DNA of 64,000 nt from positions 56,047 to 120,046 of the forward strand of contig DASZIG010000103.1 of the NCBI GenBank assembly GCA_035949375.1, read 5' to 3'. Made by a program: the position numbers and the translations under genes. Source of the stretch: Gp13-AA77 sp035949375. GTDB lineage: Bacteria > Acidobacteriota > Terriglobia > UBA7540. The notes under the pieces are model-generated. The model did no database searches. It saw only the letters and a list, made by a program, of their open reading frames with translations, and had not been told where the DNA came from. This document shows, piece by piece, positions 1 through 8,417 of the stretch. Every line of letters starts with the position of its first letter. The first letter of the stretch is position 1.

Positions 1-1
1 C

Positions 2-562
2 GGTTCACTCGTCTACGTCCTGCCTCTCGCCGGCGGCGTCCCGCGACGCGTGACCGCGCAGGGTCCGTCGTATTGGCACGGTTGGTCTCCAGACGGCAAG
101 ACGGTCTGCTTCTGCGGTGAGCGCAAGGGCCAGTTCGACGTGTACACGATCCCCGTTTCGGGCGGGGCCGAGACCGAGCTCACGCGCGCGGCGGGGCACA
201 ACGACGGACCGGAGTATTCGCCCGACGGAGGCGCCATCTACTTCAACTCGGACCGCACGGGCGCCATGCAGATCTGGCGCATGGCCCCGGACGGCAGCCA
301 TCAAGAGCAAGTGACGTCGGATGAATTCAACAACTGGTTTCCGCATCTCTCGCCGGATGGGAAGTGGATGGTCTTTCTTTCTTATGAGAAGGGTGTGACG
401 GGCCATCCTCCGGACAAGGACGTGACGCTGCGGCTCATGTCGCTTACGGACAAGAAAATTACGGTACTGGCCAAATTGTTCGGCGGGCAGGGCACGATCA
501 ATGTTCCGTCCTGGTCGCCGGACAGCAAGCGGGTCGCGTTCGTGAGCTACGAGCTTCCTTAG
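2..562 (+). CDS. TolB-like PD40 beta-propeller protein, C-terminal part (5' end outside window)
   Basis: The frame is open at the window edge and has no start codon, so only about 186 C-terminal residues are visible. They are tandem PD40/TolB-type propeller blades: W-SPDG, YSPDGG, LSPDGK and WSPDSK motifs recur about every 45 residues, each followed by a short hydrophobic strand such as FCGE, YFNSD, VFLSY or FVSY. Such blades occur in periplasmic TolB, in peptidases and in sensor proteins; the part that would decide between them lies upstream. The protein ends on the last blade with no further domain. It converges on the PIG-L gene, with only 16 bp between the two stops. The propeller fold is fairly certain, the role is unknown. 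Confidence 0.75.
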   Translation, partial: GSLVYVLPLAGGVPRRVTAQGPSYWHGWSPDGKTVCFCGERKGQFDVYTIPVSGGAETELTRAAGHNDGPEYSPDGGAIYFNSDRTGAMQIWRMAPDGSHQEQVTSDEFNNWFPHLSPDGKWMVFLSYEKGVTGHPPDKDVTLRLMSLTDKKITVLAKLFGGQGTINVPSWSPDSKRVAFVSYELP

Positions 563-578
563 CGCTGGCCTTAGAGCG

Positions 579-2645
579 CTATTCGTTCCACCCTTCGTGC
601 TGCTGCCAGTCCACGATCTGCTCGTGCAGCTCGCTGCGGGGCAGTTCGACGAGCTTCTTCCTCGCGCCCTCGTCGAGATTGCCGTCTTGCGACTGGTAAA
701 GCCAGCCCATTTCCTGCTTGATCGCCGCCGCGTCGCCGCTCAAGCGGAGCACGTACGTTTTGTATTGATAAGGTGCAGGCTTGTAGCCTCCGGAGCCGTA
801 GGCCTGGTCGGCCAGCACCACGGTTCCCGGGTCAATCTGGTGGCGGCGCAGCAGTTCCTGGCAGGCTTTCAGGGTGAACCAGTTGGCCGTGCGATGGTCC
901 ACGTGGCGCTCGTCGGGATGCGAGACGGCAATCATGCCCGGATGGAACTCGGTAATCAGGCGTTCGACCGCCTCAAGCACGGAATCGCGCGCGTAGGGCA
1001 GATTGGGCGCGAACATTCCCTCATACGGCGCGTGATCGACCGCCAGGTAGACCGAAAGGAACGGGTCGGCGGGTTGAATGTGGCGGAACCAGATTTCGCC
1101 CGAGCCCCCGTCCGGCAGGCCGAGGAAGCTGATCTGTTCGCGCTTGATGCCGAGGTGCTCGAGCGCCTCCGTGGACTCTTCCATGCGCACGGTGCCGAAC
1201 TCGCGAGCGCGGACGGGGTCACAGGGATGACCGTCGAAGTAGCGTTCGCACTCGCCCACGTCGCCGCCCGTGTAGAAGACCACATGCACCGGAAGCCCGG
1301 CTTCGAACATGGCGCGCATCAATCCGGCGAAGGGGTGTTCGTCGTCTTCGTGCGGGCAGAAGACCATGAGCGAGGGCGGAAGCGGGTTGACGGCGATCTC
1401 AATCGTCGCCCGGGCCCATTCCTTGCTTTCGGGATTGCGTTCCGAAAGCGTCAGCGAGTAGACGCCAGGTTCGGCATTGGCGGGAATCGGCCAGACATCC
1501 TCCAGTTGGACCTCGCCCGAAGCTTCAATCTCGACGTCGTTTTGATCCTCGGCATGGACCTGCTTGCCCGCCGGATCGCGAACTTGAATGTGAAAGTCGC
1601 CCGTCAGGGTCGCCGGTACAGTCGCAATCACGCTGACGTGGTCGCCGGGCCGGTAGAGCGTGCGGAACCGGTCGATCGTGATAATGGGCGAGATCTGCCC
1701 GGGCTCATAGAACTCGCGATACTTCGCGAAATCGACCTCCCGGTTGTAGGGGTGCGTGAAGTTGCGGTCGTAAGGCTTGGGAAGAACACGGTCCGGCTCG
1801 CGCACGATCACCTGCGGCGAGAACTGCATATCGAGAAGGTGCGTGCGGTCATGGTCCCATACCGCGATCGTGTAGCGGTCGGTTTCGGGCGGCGCCAATT
1901 CCTCATGCCGCGCGGGGCCGCCCGCGCCCATGATCGCCACCTGCGATCCTTCGAGGAAGGCCGCGCGGCCCGCGGGCGCCATCGGAAGCGACGTTTGGCC
2001 GCGCGCGGGAATGTCGAGGCTCTCCCTCAAGACCACGAGCCCGAGCGCAGGGTTCACGGCCATTCTTCCCGCGGCGTTCGCCTGGCCCGAGAAGGTGGAG
2101 ATCCAGGGATAGTTCTCGTTCGAGAACTCGATACGCAGCCCCTTGAGGTCGCGAGCCGTCAGGTTCTCGATGCCGATTTCGCACTGGATGCGCTCGCCGG
2201 GAGCGTAGAACGCCTTGTCGAGCGCGACGTGTGTGATCCGCAGGAGCTTCCTGTAAACAAAGAAGCCCGGCGCCTGCGCGGAGGCGAGCACCGCGTGATT
2301 GCCGGCATCCTGGGCGCGGAGCGCGACCGTGTAAAGGCCGGTCGCGGCATCGGCGGGGATCGGCCAGGCGCCCTCGTAGGCGCGCTCGGGACCGCCGGCA
2401 TTGTCGCTACGAGGCCGGAGTTCGACGGTGCTCGACGAATTGGAGCCGGCGTATCGCACGTCGGCGAAGACCTCGTACCGGCCGGCGCCCGTCACGCCGT
2501 TCAGCGTGGCGCGGATCGTCGCCGGCGAGCCGGTGTTATAGCCGGTGTTCACCGGCGCGCCCCCGACGGAGAGCGCAGCGCCCCAGGCGCAAACAGAACC
2601 GAGCCACAACGCAACCAGCATCAACGCCGAACGCGCCACAGGCAT
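579..2645 (-). CDS. secreted multidomain PIG-L (LmbE-type) deacetylase family protein
   Basis: This 688-residue protein starts with a Sec signal peptide (hydrophobic stretch about residues 7-22, cut near AWGAA). Two Ig-like or macroglobulin-like modules follow: both contain a WPIPA motif and a GxYxxxL strand, near residues 90-110 and 385-405. The C-terminal third is a PIG-L domain with the metal site CPHEDDEHP, where the usual AHPDDE proline is glutamate, and a downstream HPDERHVDH motif. PIG-L enzymes are zinc-dependent N-deacetylases acting on GlcNAc-like substrates; the substrate here is unknown. It lies 95 bp beyond mreD on the same strand, in the place where many bacteria have mrdA and rodA, but nothing in the sequence ties it to cell shape. 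Confidence 0.82.
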   Translation of the reverse strand: MPVARSALMLVALWLGSVCAWGAALSVGGAPVNTGYNTGSPATIRATLNGVTGAGRYEVFADVRYAGSNSSSTVELRPRSDNAGGPERAYEGAWPIPADAATGLYTVALRAQDAGNHAVLASAQAPGFFVYRKLLRITHVALDKAFYAPGERIQCEIGIENLTARDLKGLRIEFSNENYPWISTFSGQANAAGRMAVNPALGLVVLRESLDIPARGQTSLPMAPAGRAAFLEGSQVAIMGAGGPARHEELAPPETDRYTIAVWDHDRTHLLDMQFSPQVIVREPDRVLPKPYDRNFTHPYNREVDFAKYREFYEPGQISPIITIDRFRTLYRPGDHVSVIATVPATLTGDFHIQVRDPAGKQVHAEDQNDVEIEASGEVQLEDVWPIPANAEPGVYSLTLSERNPESKEWARATIEIAVNPLPPSLMVFCPHEDDEHPFAGLMRAMFEAGLPVHVVFYTGGDVGECERYFDGHPCDPVRAREFGTVRMEESTEALEHLGIKREQISFLGLPDGGSGEIWFRHIQPADPFLSVYLAVDHAPYEGMFAPNLPYARDSVLEAVERLITEFHPGMIAVSHPDERHVDHRTANWFTLKACQELLRRHQIDPGTVVLADQAYGSGGYKPAPYQYKTYVLRLSGDAAAIKQEMGWLYQSQDGNLDEGARKKLVELPRSELHEQIVDWQQHEGWNE

Positions 2646-2740
2646 GGCATTCCTCCAGCCTCAAAAAGCAGGGCTATTATTCAGGCTCGATGGCCCGAGG
2701 TCAACAGCGAGCATTCGCTGTCGGCGCGGAAAGACGGGTC

Positions 2741-3253
2741 TCACGCCGGACGGCGGAGGCGATCGAGCACCTGGAAGATGATCATCGCCAGCGCGGAGTT
2801 CAGCAGGACCAGGCTCACGAGATCAAGCGGCTGAATCGGAGCCGGTGAGGCCGTCACCACACGCCGCAGTCCGGCCAAAGCCAGGCTGTGGAACAGCACC
2901 AGCGCCGAGGTGAGGGCCAGCCTGCCCGTGAACTGTTCGAGGTCAAACTGAACGCTGGCCCAGGCTCCGAGGTATCCGACCAGCGCGCTGGCGATGCCGA
3001 AAATGCCCAGCAGCCCGTGGCTGAGGGCGTCTTCGGCCAGGCCGAATGCGGCGCCGAAGAGCGTTCCGAACACCTTGCTGCGACGCATCACGGAAAAGTA
3101 GATCACGACAAGCAGGGGCAGATCGAGCAACCGCGCGGCCGGCAGCACCACGGGCAGAAATGCCTGGAGCAGCAAGGCCAGAAATGCCGCCACCCAGAGC
3201 GTGAGCGGGTGGACGCGATAAACGTTGATGGGACGCTCGGTCGAGGCAGGCAT
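2741..3253 (-). CDS. mreD: rod shape-determining protein MreD
   Basis: A 170-residue, strongly hydrophobic protein with about five membrane helices, the usual size and profile of MreD. Its identity rests mainly on position as the third gene after mreB and mreC. Visible features are an N-terminal helix starting LTLWVAAFLALLLQ, a VIYFSV segment and a glycine-rich G-LFGAAFGLAEDAL segment typical of MreD. It is the inner-membrane part of the elongation complex that guides lateral wall synthesis. It is separated from mreC by a 157-bp spacer of odd inverted repeats (annotated separately), longer than usual inside this operon. No mrdA or rodA follows. Confidence 0.85.
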   Translation of the reverse strand: MPASTERPINVYRVHPLTLWVAAFLALLLQAFLPVVLPAARLLDLPLLVVIYFSVMRRSKVFGTLFGAAFGLAEDALSHGLLGIFGIASALVGYLGAWASVQFDLEQFTGRLALTSALVLFHSLALAGLRRVVTASPAPIQPLDLVSLVLLNSALAMIIFQVLDRLRRPA

Positions 3254-3410
3254 CTGGGATTGATGATTGATGATTGGTGATTGCCGATAGCCGATTGAGG
3301 AGCGACGGAAGTTTTCCGCGTCCCCGCGCGGTCTTACGGGCGGGTATCAAAGCTCGAGGTGCGCTTTGGCACCCTTCAATCAGCAATCATCAATCGACAA
3401 TCGTCAATCC
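3254..3410. repeat. inverted arrays of GATTG-type short repeats between mreC and mreD
   Basis: The left side (about 3259-3300) is a run of near-identical words, ATTGATGATTG then TGATTGGTGATTGCCG. The right side (about 3377-3415) is the reverse complement type, CAATCAGCAATCATCAATCG. The two arms of about 40 bp could pair into a long imperfect hairpin around a unique 75-bp centre. The composition is much more AT-rich than the flanking genes and no reading frame explains it. It sits within the presumed mreBCD transcript. Confidence 0.65.
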
Positions 3411-4391
3411 TCAATGTCTAGCCCGGGCTTCTTCCGCGGCGGGCGGCTTCGACACCACCACCAGCACCGCCTCCAACCGGTTCAGGGCTACGACGGGCTT
3501 GACGAGCACGTTCTTGTAAATGTTGCCATCTTCCGCCTTCACCACGGTGCCGATCGGCAGCCCCTTGGGAAAGACGCGGTCGAGGCCCGAGGTCAGGACC
3601 TTGTCGCCGGGCGCGACGGCGTTCTCATTCATCACGTAGTCCAGCCGGCACAAGCCGTGGCTCGCACCCTTCAGCACGCCCTGCACCCGGCTCTGCTCGA
3701 GCAGAGCGCCGGCTCCGGCAGCGGGATCGATGATGAGGAGCACTTGCGCACTGTGCGGATAGACCGCCACGATCTTGCCGGCCACTCCGTCCGGCGTCAC
3801 CACGGGAAAGTCCGTCATCAGTCCGGCGTCCGCGCCCCGATCGATCAGGACGGTGTTCGAACTCTCGCCGGGGCTTGACGCGATCACCTCGGCGGCCACC
3901 GAGGAGTAGCCGGCATGAGCCTTGAAATCGAGCAAGGCGTGCAGCCTATCGTTCTCGGCAGCCTTGGCGGAGAGTTCCCGGATTTCGGACTCGTCGGCGG
4001 CCAGCCGCGCGCTGAGCTCGCGCTTGTTTTGTTCGGCGTGTCCGAGATCGCGAACCGCTGTCCAGGAACCTGCTACTCCGTCGGCAGCGCTGCGCAAAAG
4101 GCGCTCTACGGGAGCAAAGGCTGAAACGGCCCACACCTTCGCCAGCGGGACGTTTCGGTCGCGGGTCACCTGGACGGAGAGCAGCACCAATTGAACCATG
4201 AGCACGGCCAGCAGCGTAAAGAACGGCCGATGGCGTGAAATGAAGGCCTGCACCACCTGCGGCCCTTCGGGAACACGCGGAGGGACCGGACGCGCGGTCA
4301 GCGGCGATCTGATCTCGAGCAGGTTCTCGTGCCCCAGGCGCGAATCGGCGAATTGCGCGCCCTGCCGGACCTGGTCGACAAATTTACTCAA
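3411..4391 (-). CDS. mreC: rod shape-determining protein MreC
   Basis: 326 residues. A cytoplasmic N-terminus of about 55 residues is followed by one membrane helix (about 57-73, FFTLLAVLMVQLVLLSV), a charged helical segment likely to form a coiled coil (about 110-150, with HAEQNKRELSARL and ESEIRELSAKA), and a C-terminal periplasmic beta-barrel half with the family motifs VIASSP, LIDRGADAGL, VVTPDGVAGKI and VLTSGLD. MreC links MreB to the wall synthases. Its start overlaps the end of mreB by 8 bp, which implies translational coupling. The N-terminal extension before the helix is longer than in many relatives. The C-terminus is short and ends in a charged tail. Confidence 0.93.
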   Translation of the reverse strand: MSKFVDQVRQGAQFADSRLGHENLLEIRSPLTARPVPPRVPEGPQVVQAFISRHRPFFTLLAVLMVQLVLLSVQVTRDRNVPLAKVWAVSAFAPVERLLRSAADGVAGSWTAVRDLGHAEQNKRELSARLAADESEIRELSAKAAENDRLHALLDFKAHAGYSSVAAEVIASSPGESSNTVLIDRGADAGLMTDFPVVTPDGVAGKIVAVYPHSAQVLLIIDPAAGAGALLEQSRVQGVLKGASHGLCRLDYVMNENAVAPGDKVLTSGLDRVFPKGLPIGTVVKAEDGNIYKNVLVKPVVALNRLEAVLVVVSKPPAAEEARARH

Positions 4392-5415
4392 TGGCCACCC
4401 TTCGCAGCAGGTGAAAATCGGTCAGCATGCGGCCCGTGCCGAGCACCACGGACGCCAGAGGGTCTTCGGCGATGGAGACAGGCAAACCGGTCTCCTCGCG
4501 AATGCGCCGGTCGAGGTTCTTCAGCATCGCACCGCCGCCCGTGAGCAGGATGCCGCGATCGGAAATGTCGGCCGAAAGCTCAGGCGGCGTGCGCTCGAGC
4601 GCCACGCGGATGGCATTGACGATGGTGGCCACGCATTCGGCCAGCGCATCGCGGATCTCCGAGTCATCAATCGAAATCGTCTTCGGGATGCCTTCCAGCA
4701 GGTGACGCCCCTTGATCTCCATGGTCAGCGGCTTTTCCAGCGGATAGGCCGAGCCCACTTCCATTTTAATCTGCTCGGCCGTTCGCTCTCCGATCAGCAG
4801 ATTGTAACGCCGTTTCAGGTAGGCGGTGACGGCTTCGTCCATTTCATTGCCGGCAACACGAACGGACCGGCTGTAAACGATCCCCGAGAGCGAGATGACG
4901 GCAATGTCGGTGGTGCCGCCGCCGATGTCCACGATCATCGAGCCCGAAGGCTCCGTGATGGGCAGACCCGCGCCAATGGCCGCCATCATGGCCTGCTCCA
5001 CCAGGAAAACCTCGCTCGCTTTGGCGCGCATGGCGGAGTCCTGGACGGCCCGCTTTTCCACCTGCGTGATTTCCGAGGGCACGCCGATCACAATGCGCGG
5101 GTGCACGAACATTTTGCGGTTGTGCGCCTTGTGGATGAAATAATTCAACATCTTCTCGGTGACCTTGAAGTCGGCGATCACCCCATCCTTCAAAGGCCGG
5201 ATGGCCACGATGTTGCCCGGGGTCCGGCCCAGCATCTCCTTGGCCTCCCGGCCCACCGCTTCAACTTCGCCTGTGACCTTGTTGATGGCGACGATCGACG
5301 GTTCGTTGACCACAATGCCCTTGCCGCGCGCATACACCAGCGTGTTCGCCGTCCCGAGGTCGATCGCCAGATCGGACGAGAACATGCTGAAAACAGACCT
5401 GAAGTTTACACCCAC
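4384..5415 (-). CDS. mreB: rod shape-determining protein MreB (bacterial actin)
   Basis: 343 residues, full length for MreB. The actin-fold phosphate-1 motif DLAIDLGTANTLVY is near residue 15, the VGREAKEMLGRTPGNI and RPLKDGVIADF motifs follow, then phosphate-2 DIGGGTTDIAVISL and the adenosine motif LTGGGAMLKNLD. It polymerises under the inner membrane and places the elongasome. The start is a GTG (codon 5413-5415) preceded by GAGGA at 5422-5426; an internal ATG at FSMFSSD is an alternative. It is the first gene of the mreBCD operon; a sigma-70-like promoter lies just upstream. Confidence 0.96.
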   Translation of the reverse strand: MGVNFRSVFSMFSSDLAIDLGTANTLVYARGKGIVVNEPSIVAINKVTGEVEAVGREAKEMLGRTPGNIVAIRPLKDGVIADFKVTEKMLNYFIHKAHNRKMFVHPRIVIGVPSEITQVEKRAVQDSAMRAKASEVFLVEQAMMAAIGAGLPITEPSGSMIVDIGGGTTDIAVISLSGIVYSRSVRVAGNEMDEAVTAYLKRRYNLLIGERTAEQIKMEVGSAYPLEKPLTMEIKGRHLLEGIPKTISIDDSEIRDALAECVATIVNAIRVALERTPPELSADISDRGILLTGGGAMLKNLDRRIREETGLPVSIAEDPLASVVLGTGRMLTDFHLLRRVAIE

Positions 5416-5447
5416 GATGAGTCCTCGTTCCTATGAAGGAAAACTGT

Positions 5448-5476
5448 ATTCTTGACCAAGCGCCGAGGTGGGTCAA
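5448..5476 (-). promoter_or_regulatory. putative sigma-70 promoter of mreBCD
   Basis: Read on the minus strand, TTGACC (5471-5476) is followed by a 17-bp spacer and AAGAAT (5448-5453). The -35 box matches 5 of 6 consensus bases and the -10 box 4 of 6. The predicted transcript would start about 26 nt before the mreB GTG, a sensible leader length. Confidence 0.5.
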
Positions 5477-5546
5477 GGAATTTGGGCCTCTCACCCGATC
5501 CCCAGCGCGAGTGTACACCAAAGCCGCTCAAGAGCGCCGAAACAAG

Positions 5547-5574
5547 TTGGCGGCCAGGCCGGAGCGGGTATAAT
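5547..5574 (+). promoter_or_regulatory. sigma-70 promoter of the secreted esterase gene
   Basis: TTGGCG at 5547-5552, a 16-bp spacer and a perfect TATAAT at 5569-5574, about 60 nt before the esterase start. It is divergent from the mreB promoter, about 70 bp away. Confidence 0.6.
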
Positions 5575-5633
5575 GTCTGTCCATTGGCCGCGAGTCGAGC
5601 GGACGCCGCGATGTGTCGCCGCAGGAGGAACCC

Positions 5634-7349
5634 ATGATCCCTCACCGGTCGCTGAAGCCGGCTTTGCCGGCAGCGTTAGTCCTGATCTTTGGCCTGGCCG
5701 GTCCGCTTCGGGCCGGAACGCCGCCCGGCGGCAGCATGAAGTTTGAAGTCTCCTTTCCTGCTTCCATGCATGCCGAGCCGATCACGGGCCGCGTCTTCGT
5801 CTTTATTTCTCAGGAGCCGCAGCCGGAGCCGCGCCTGCGCGCAGGATTCTGGGGCGATTCGCCGCCGCTGTTCGGCAAGGATGTGGACCAGCTCAAGCCG
5901 GATGAAACGGCGGTGATTGACGGCGTCACGCTCGGCTATCCTGCCGACAGCCTGCAAGACATTCCTGCCGGCGACTACTATGTCGAGGCCCTGATCAACG
6001 TCTACACCGAGTTCCACCGCTCGGACGGCCACACCATCTGGGCACACATGGACCAGTGGGAGGGCCAGCAGTTTAACCGATCGCCGGGAAACTTTTACAG
6101 CGAGGTGCAGAAGGTGCACCTCGATCCCGCCGCCGGCTACGACGTCAAGCTCAGCCTGACCAAGGTGATTCCGCCCGTTCACGAACCGCAGGATACCGAG
6201 TGGGTGAAGCGCGTCAAGATTCAGAGTAAGCTGCTGACGGCCTTCTGGGGTCACCCCATGTATATCGGCGCCGTGGTCCTGCTGCCCAAAGGCTACGACG
6301 CGCATCCCGGCGTCCGTTATCCGGTGATCTACGAGCAGGACCACTTCAACCTGGCGCCGGCGTTTCGCTTCTCGACTATGGACCAGCCGGTGCCGCCGCG
6401 ATTTCAGCAGCTCTTGAAGAGCTACAACCTCGAGACCGGCTACCAGTTCTACCAGGCCTGGAACTCCGACAATTTTCCGCGCATGATCGCCGTTACCTTT
6501 CAGCATCCCACGCCCTACTTTGACGATTCCTATGCGGTGAACTCGGTCAACAACGGCCCTTACGGCGACGCCCTGCTGACCGAGCTTGTTCCCTATCTCG
6601 AATCGCACTTTCGCATGATTCCCGAGCCCTGGGCGCGGGTGCTCACCGGCGGTTCGACCGGAGGTTGGGAGTCGCTCGGCCTGCAGGTGCTGCATCCCGA
6701 CTTCTTCGGAGGCACCTGGACGCTCTACCCGGATCCGATCGATTTCCGGCACTACCAGCTCACGAACATCTATGAGGACGATAACGCCTTCTGGGAGCCG
6801 GGACATCATTGGTTGCAATCGCCGCGCTACATGGAGCGCGAACCCTTCGGCCAGCCGGAAACGTCCGCCCAGAAGTTCAGCCAGCTCGAGGACGTCTTGG
6901 GAAGTCACGGACGCTCCGGCCAGCAGCTCGAGATCTGGGAGGCCGCCTACGGACCCATCGGCGACGATGGCTACCCGAAACCGCTCTGGGACAAGCACAC
7001 GGGCAAGATCGATCACAGCGTGGCGATTTACATGCGCGATCACGGCTTCGATCTGGGATACGATCTTCGCACCAATTGGAAGACGCTAGGACCGAAGCTG
7101 CGCGGCAAGCTCCATATCTACGTGGGCGACATGGACAACTTCTATCTCAACCTGGCCGTCTACGACGTGGAGGATTTCCTGAAGAGCGCCACCGATCCCA
7201 CCTATGACGGCGACATCCAGTACGGCCGTCCGGAGAAGGGTCACGGCTGGCAGCCCGCCACGCAGGAGGAAATGGTCCGCTGGATGGCCGATCACATCAC
7301 GAAGAACGCGCCGCAGGGCACGGACACCGCTTCGTGGAAATACAACTGA
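5634..7349 (+). CDS. secreted alpha/beta-hydrolase (esterase D-like) protein
   Basis: 571 residues from the ATG at 5634, chosen because AGGAGG (5623-5628) sits five bases upstream; a GTG seven codons earlier lies before that site. A Sec signal peptide (hydrophobic run ALPAALVLIFGLAGPL) is followed by an N-terminal beta-rich region of about 170 residues, then an alpha/beta-hydrolase domain with PVIYEQDHF, MIAVTFQHPTPYFDDSY and the nucleophile elbow GGSTGGW, where S is the likely catalytic serine. A late GHGWQ may supply the histidine. The layout resembles enterochelin-esterase/esterase D-like proteins common in Acidobacteria. The substrate is unknown. It has its own promoter and is convergent with the GNAT gene, so it is probably monocistronic. 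Confidence 0.78.
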   Translation: MIPHRSLKPALPAALVLIFGLAGPLRAGTPPGGSMKFEVSFPASMHAEPITGRVFVFISQEPQPEPRLRAGFWGDSPPLFGKDVDQLKPDETAVIDGVTLGYPADSLQDIPAGDYYVEALINVYTEFHRSDGHTIWAHMDQWEGQQFNRSPGNFYSEVQKVHLDPAAGYDVKLSLTKVIPPVHEPQDTEWVKRVKIQSKLLTAFWGHPMYIGAVVLLPKGYDAHPGVRYPVIYEQDHFNLAPAFRFSTMDQPVPPRFQQLLKSYNLETGYQFYQAWNSDNFPRMIAVTFQHPTPYFDDSYAVNSVNNGPYGDALLTELVPYLESHFRMIPEPWARVLTGGSTGGWESLGLQVLHPDFFGGTWTLYPDPIDFRHYQLTNIYEDDNAFWEPGHHWLQSPRYMEREPFGQPETSAQKFSQLEDVLGSHGRSGQQLEIWEAAYGPIGDDGYPKPLWDKHTGKIDHSVAIYMRDHGFDLGYDLRTNWKTLGPKLRGKLHIYVGDMDNFYLNLAVYDVEDFLKSATDPTYDGDIQYGRPEKGHGWQPATQEEMVRWMADHITKNAPQGTDTASWKYN

Positions 7350-7394
7350 ACGAGGTGGCGCAACGTTTTGTAGTCGTTGAGAGTCATAGCCAAC

Positions 7395-7949
7395 TTATCT
7401 TGGCGCGAGTATCGCACCAGCCCGTTCTGCTCGCGCCAGGCGGTAGAGCACGTGCCGCCGCAGAGGATGTCCCTCCGGCAATCCCGGGTGATCGAAGTCG
7501 TCGGACGGCGAATGCCTCATGCCGATGCGCTCCATAACGCGGCGGGAAGCGAGGTTCGCCGGTGTCGTGAAGGAGACGATCTCGGCCAGGCCAGCTTGCT
7601 CGAATCCGAAGCGCAGCGCCGCCCGCGCGCCTTCGGTGGCGTAGCCCTTTCCCCAGTGCTCCCGCGCCAGCCGCCAGCCGATCTCAACGCACGGCGTGAA
7701 ATGCGCCTCAAACGCGGGGACCGACAGGCCGGTGAAGCCCGCGAACGGCGTAACGCCGGGAATCTCGACTGCCCAGAGTCCAAAACCGTGGCGGCCGAAG
7801 TGGGCCTCGATCCGCTCCGCAAGCGCGTCGCTTTCCGTCCGCGCGAGCGTCGACGGAAAATGCTCCATCACAACGGGGTCCGCATTGAGGGCCGCAAAGG
7901 GCTCACGATCTTCGAGACGCCATCGGCGCAGCATGAGGCGGGGTTCCAA
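7395..7949 (-). CDS. GNAT-family N-acetyltransferase (RimJ/RimL type)
   Basis: 184 residues of a single GNAT fold. The N-terminal LRRWRLEDREPFAALNADP motif is typical of RimJ/RimL-like enzymes. The acetyl-CoA loop is EHWGKGYATEGARAAL (about residues 98-113), and NLASRRVMERIGM near residue 131 is the conserved late strand/helix. The substrate, whether a protein N-terminus or a small amine, cannot be told. It is the last of a minus-strand set after gyrB, hicB and hicA, 25 bp after hicA, and could share their transcript. Confidence 0.88.
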   Translation of the reverse strand: MEPRLMLRRWRLEDREPFAALNADPVVMEHFPSTLARTESDALAERIEAHFGRHGFGLWAVEIPGVTPFAGFTGLSVPAFEAHFTPCVEIGWRLAREHWGKGYATEGARAALRFGFEQAGLAEIVSFTTPANLASRRVMERIGMRHSPSDDFDHPGLPEGHPLRRHVLYRLARAERAGAILAPR

Positions 7950-7974
7950 GGCTATTTCTGCTCCGGCAGTGAAC

Positions 7975-8181
7975 TTAGATATCTGCCTCTCCGAGCCCCG
8001 CCATCTTGAGCAAGTGCCTCAGAAGCCCCACCTTCAGCGGCCTGTTTCCGTGGATCGGAATCGAGAGCCTTACCACGCTTCCTTGTTTGCCGTAGATGTG
8101 ATGGCTACCCTGGATACGCAGCAGAACCCAACCGGTGCGTTCGAGAACACGCGCCAGATCCTCCCCGGAAACCGCTTTCAT
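7975..8181 (-). CDS. hicA: HicA-family toxin (mRNA interferase)
   Basis: 68 residues with the double-stranded-RNA-binding-like HicA fold. The core is GSHHIYGKQG with the catalytic-type histidines near residues 26-27, then a beta-strand and a C-terminal helix LLRHLLKMAGLGEADI, as in YcfA/HicA proteins. HicA toxins cleave mRNA when free of HicB. The ATG overlaps the hicB stop by four bases (ATGA), so the two are coupled with the antitoxin first. The basal residues look intact, so this may be an active toxin, possibly chromosomally fixed next to gyrB. Confidence 0.88.
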   Translation of the reverse strand: MKAVSGEDLARVLERTGWVLLRIQGSHHIYGKQGSVVRLSIPIHGNRPLKVGLLRHLLKMAGLGEADI

Positions 8182-8381
8182 ACGACGATTTCCAGGACCC
8201 TGTCTTTGTCAGTGTGTTTGACCTGTGCCACCTCGGCAGACAGGCAGCCCTCGACCGCTTCCCGGACATTGTTCATCAACTCGTCGAGCGTATCGCCCTC
8301 GGTCGCGCAGCCCGGGATGGCTGGAACCTCCGCCCAATATCCGCCCTCTTCAGCTTCGTGAACAATCACCTTGACAGTCAT
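8178..8381 (-). CDS. hicB: HicB-family antitoxin
   Basis: 67 residues matching the degraded RNase-H-like HicB fold: EEGGYWAEVPAIPGCATEGDTLDELMNNVREAVEG as consecutive motifs. No DNA-binding ribbon-helix-helix tail is present, so this short HicB may neutralise HicA without being a strong repressor itself. It begins 36 bp after the gyrB stop, and the pair may be read through from gyrB. Confidence 0.88.
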   Translation of the reverse strand: MTVKVIVHEAEEGGYWAEVPAIPGCATEGDTLDELMNNVREAVEGCLSAEVAQVKHTDKDRVLEIVV

Positions 8382-8417
8382 GGCCGAACCCCTGTCCCCT
8401 TGCCTGGCTGGTGTGAA

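Noticed and set aside
597..2834. Long plus-strand frame opposite the PIG-L gene
   Set aside because: Same antisense effect; no motifs, while the minus strand has a signal peptide and a clear PIG-L site.
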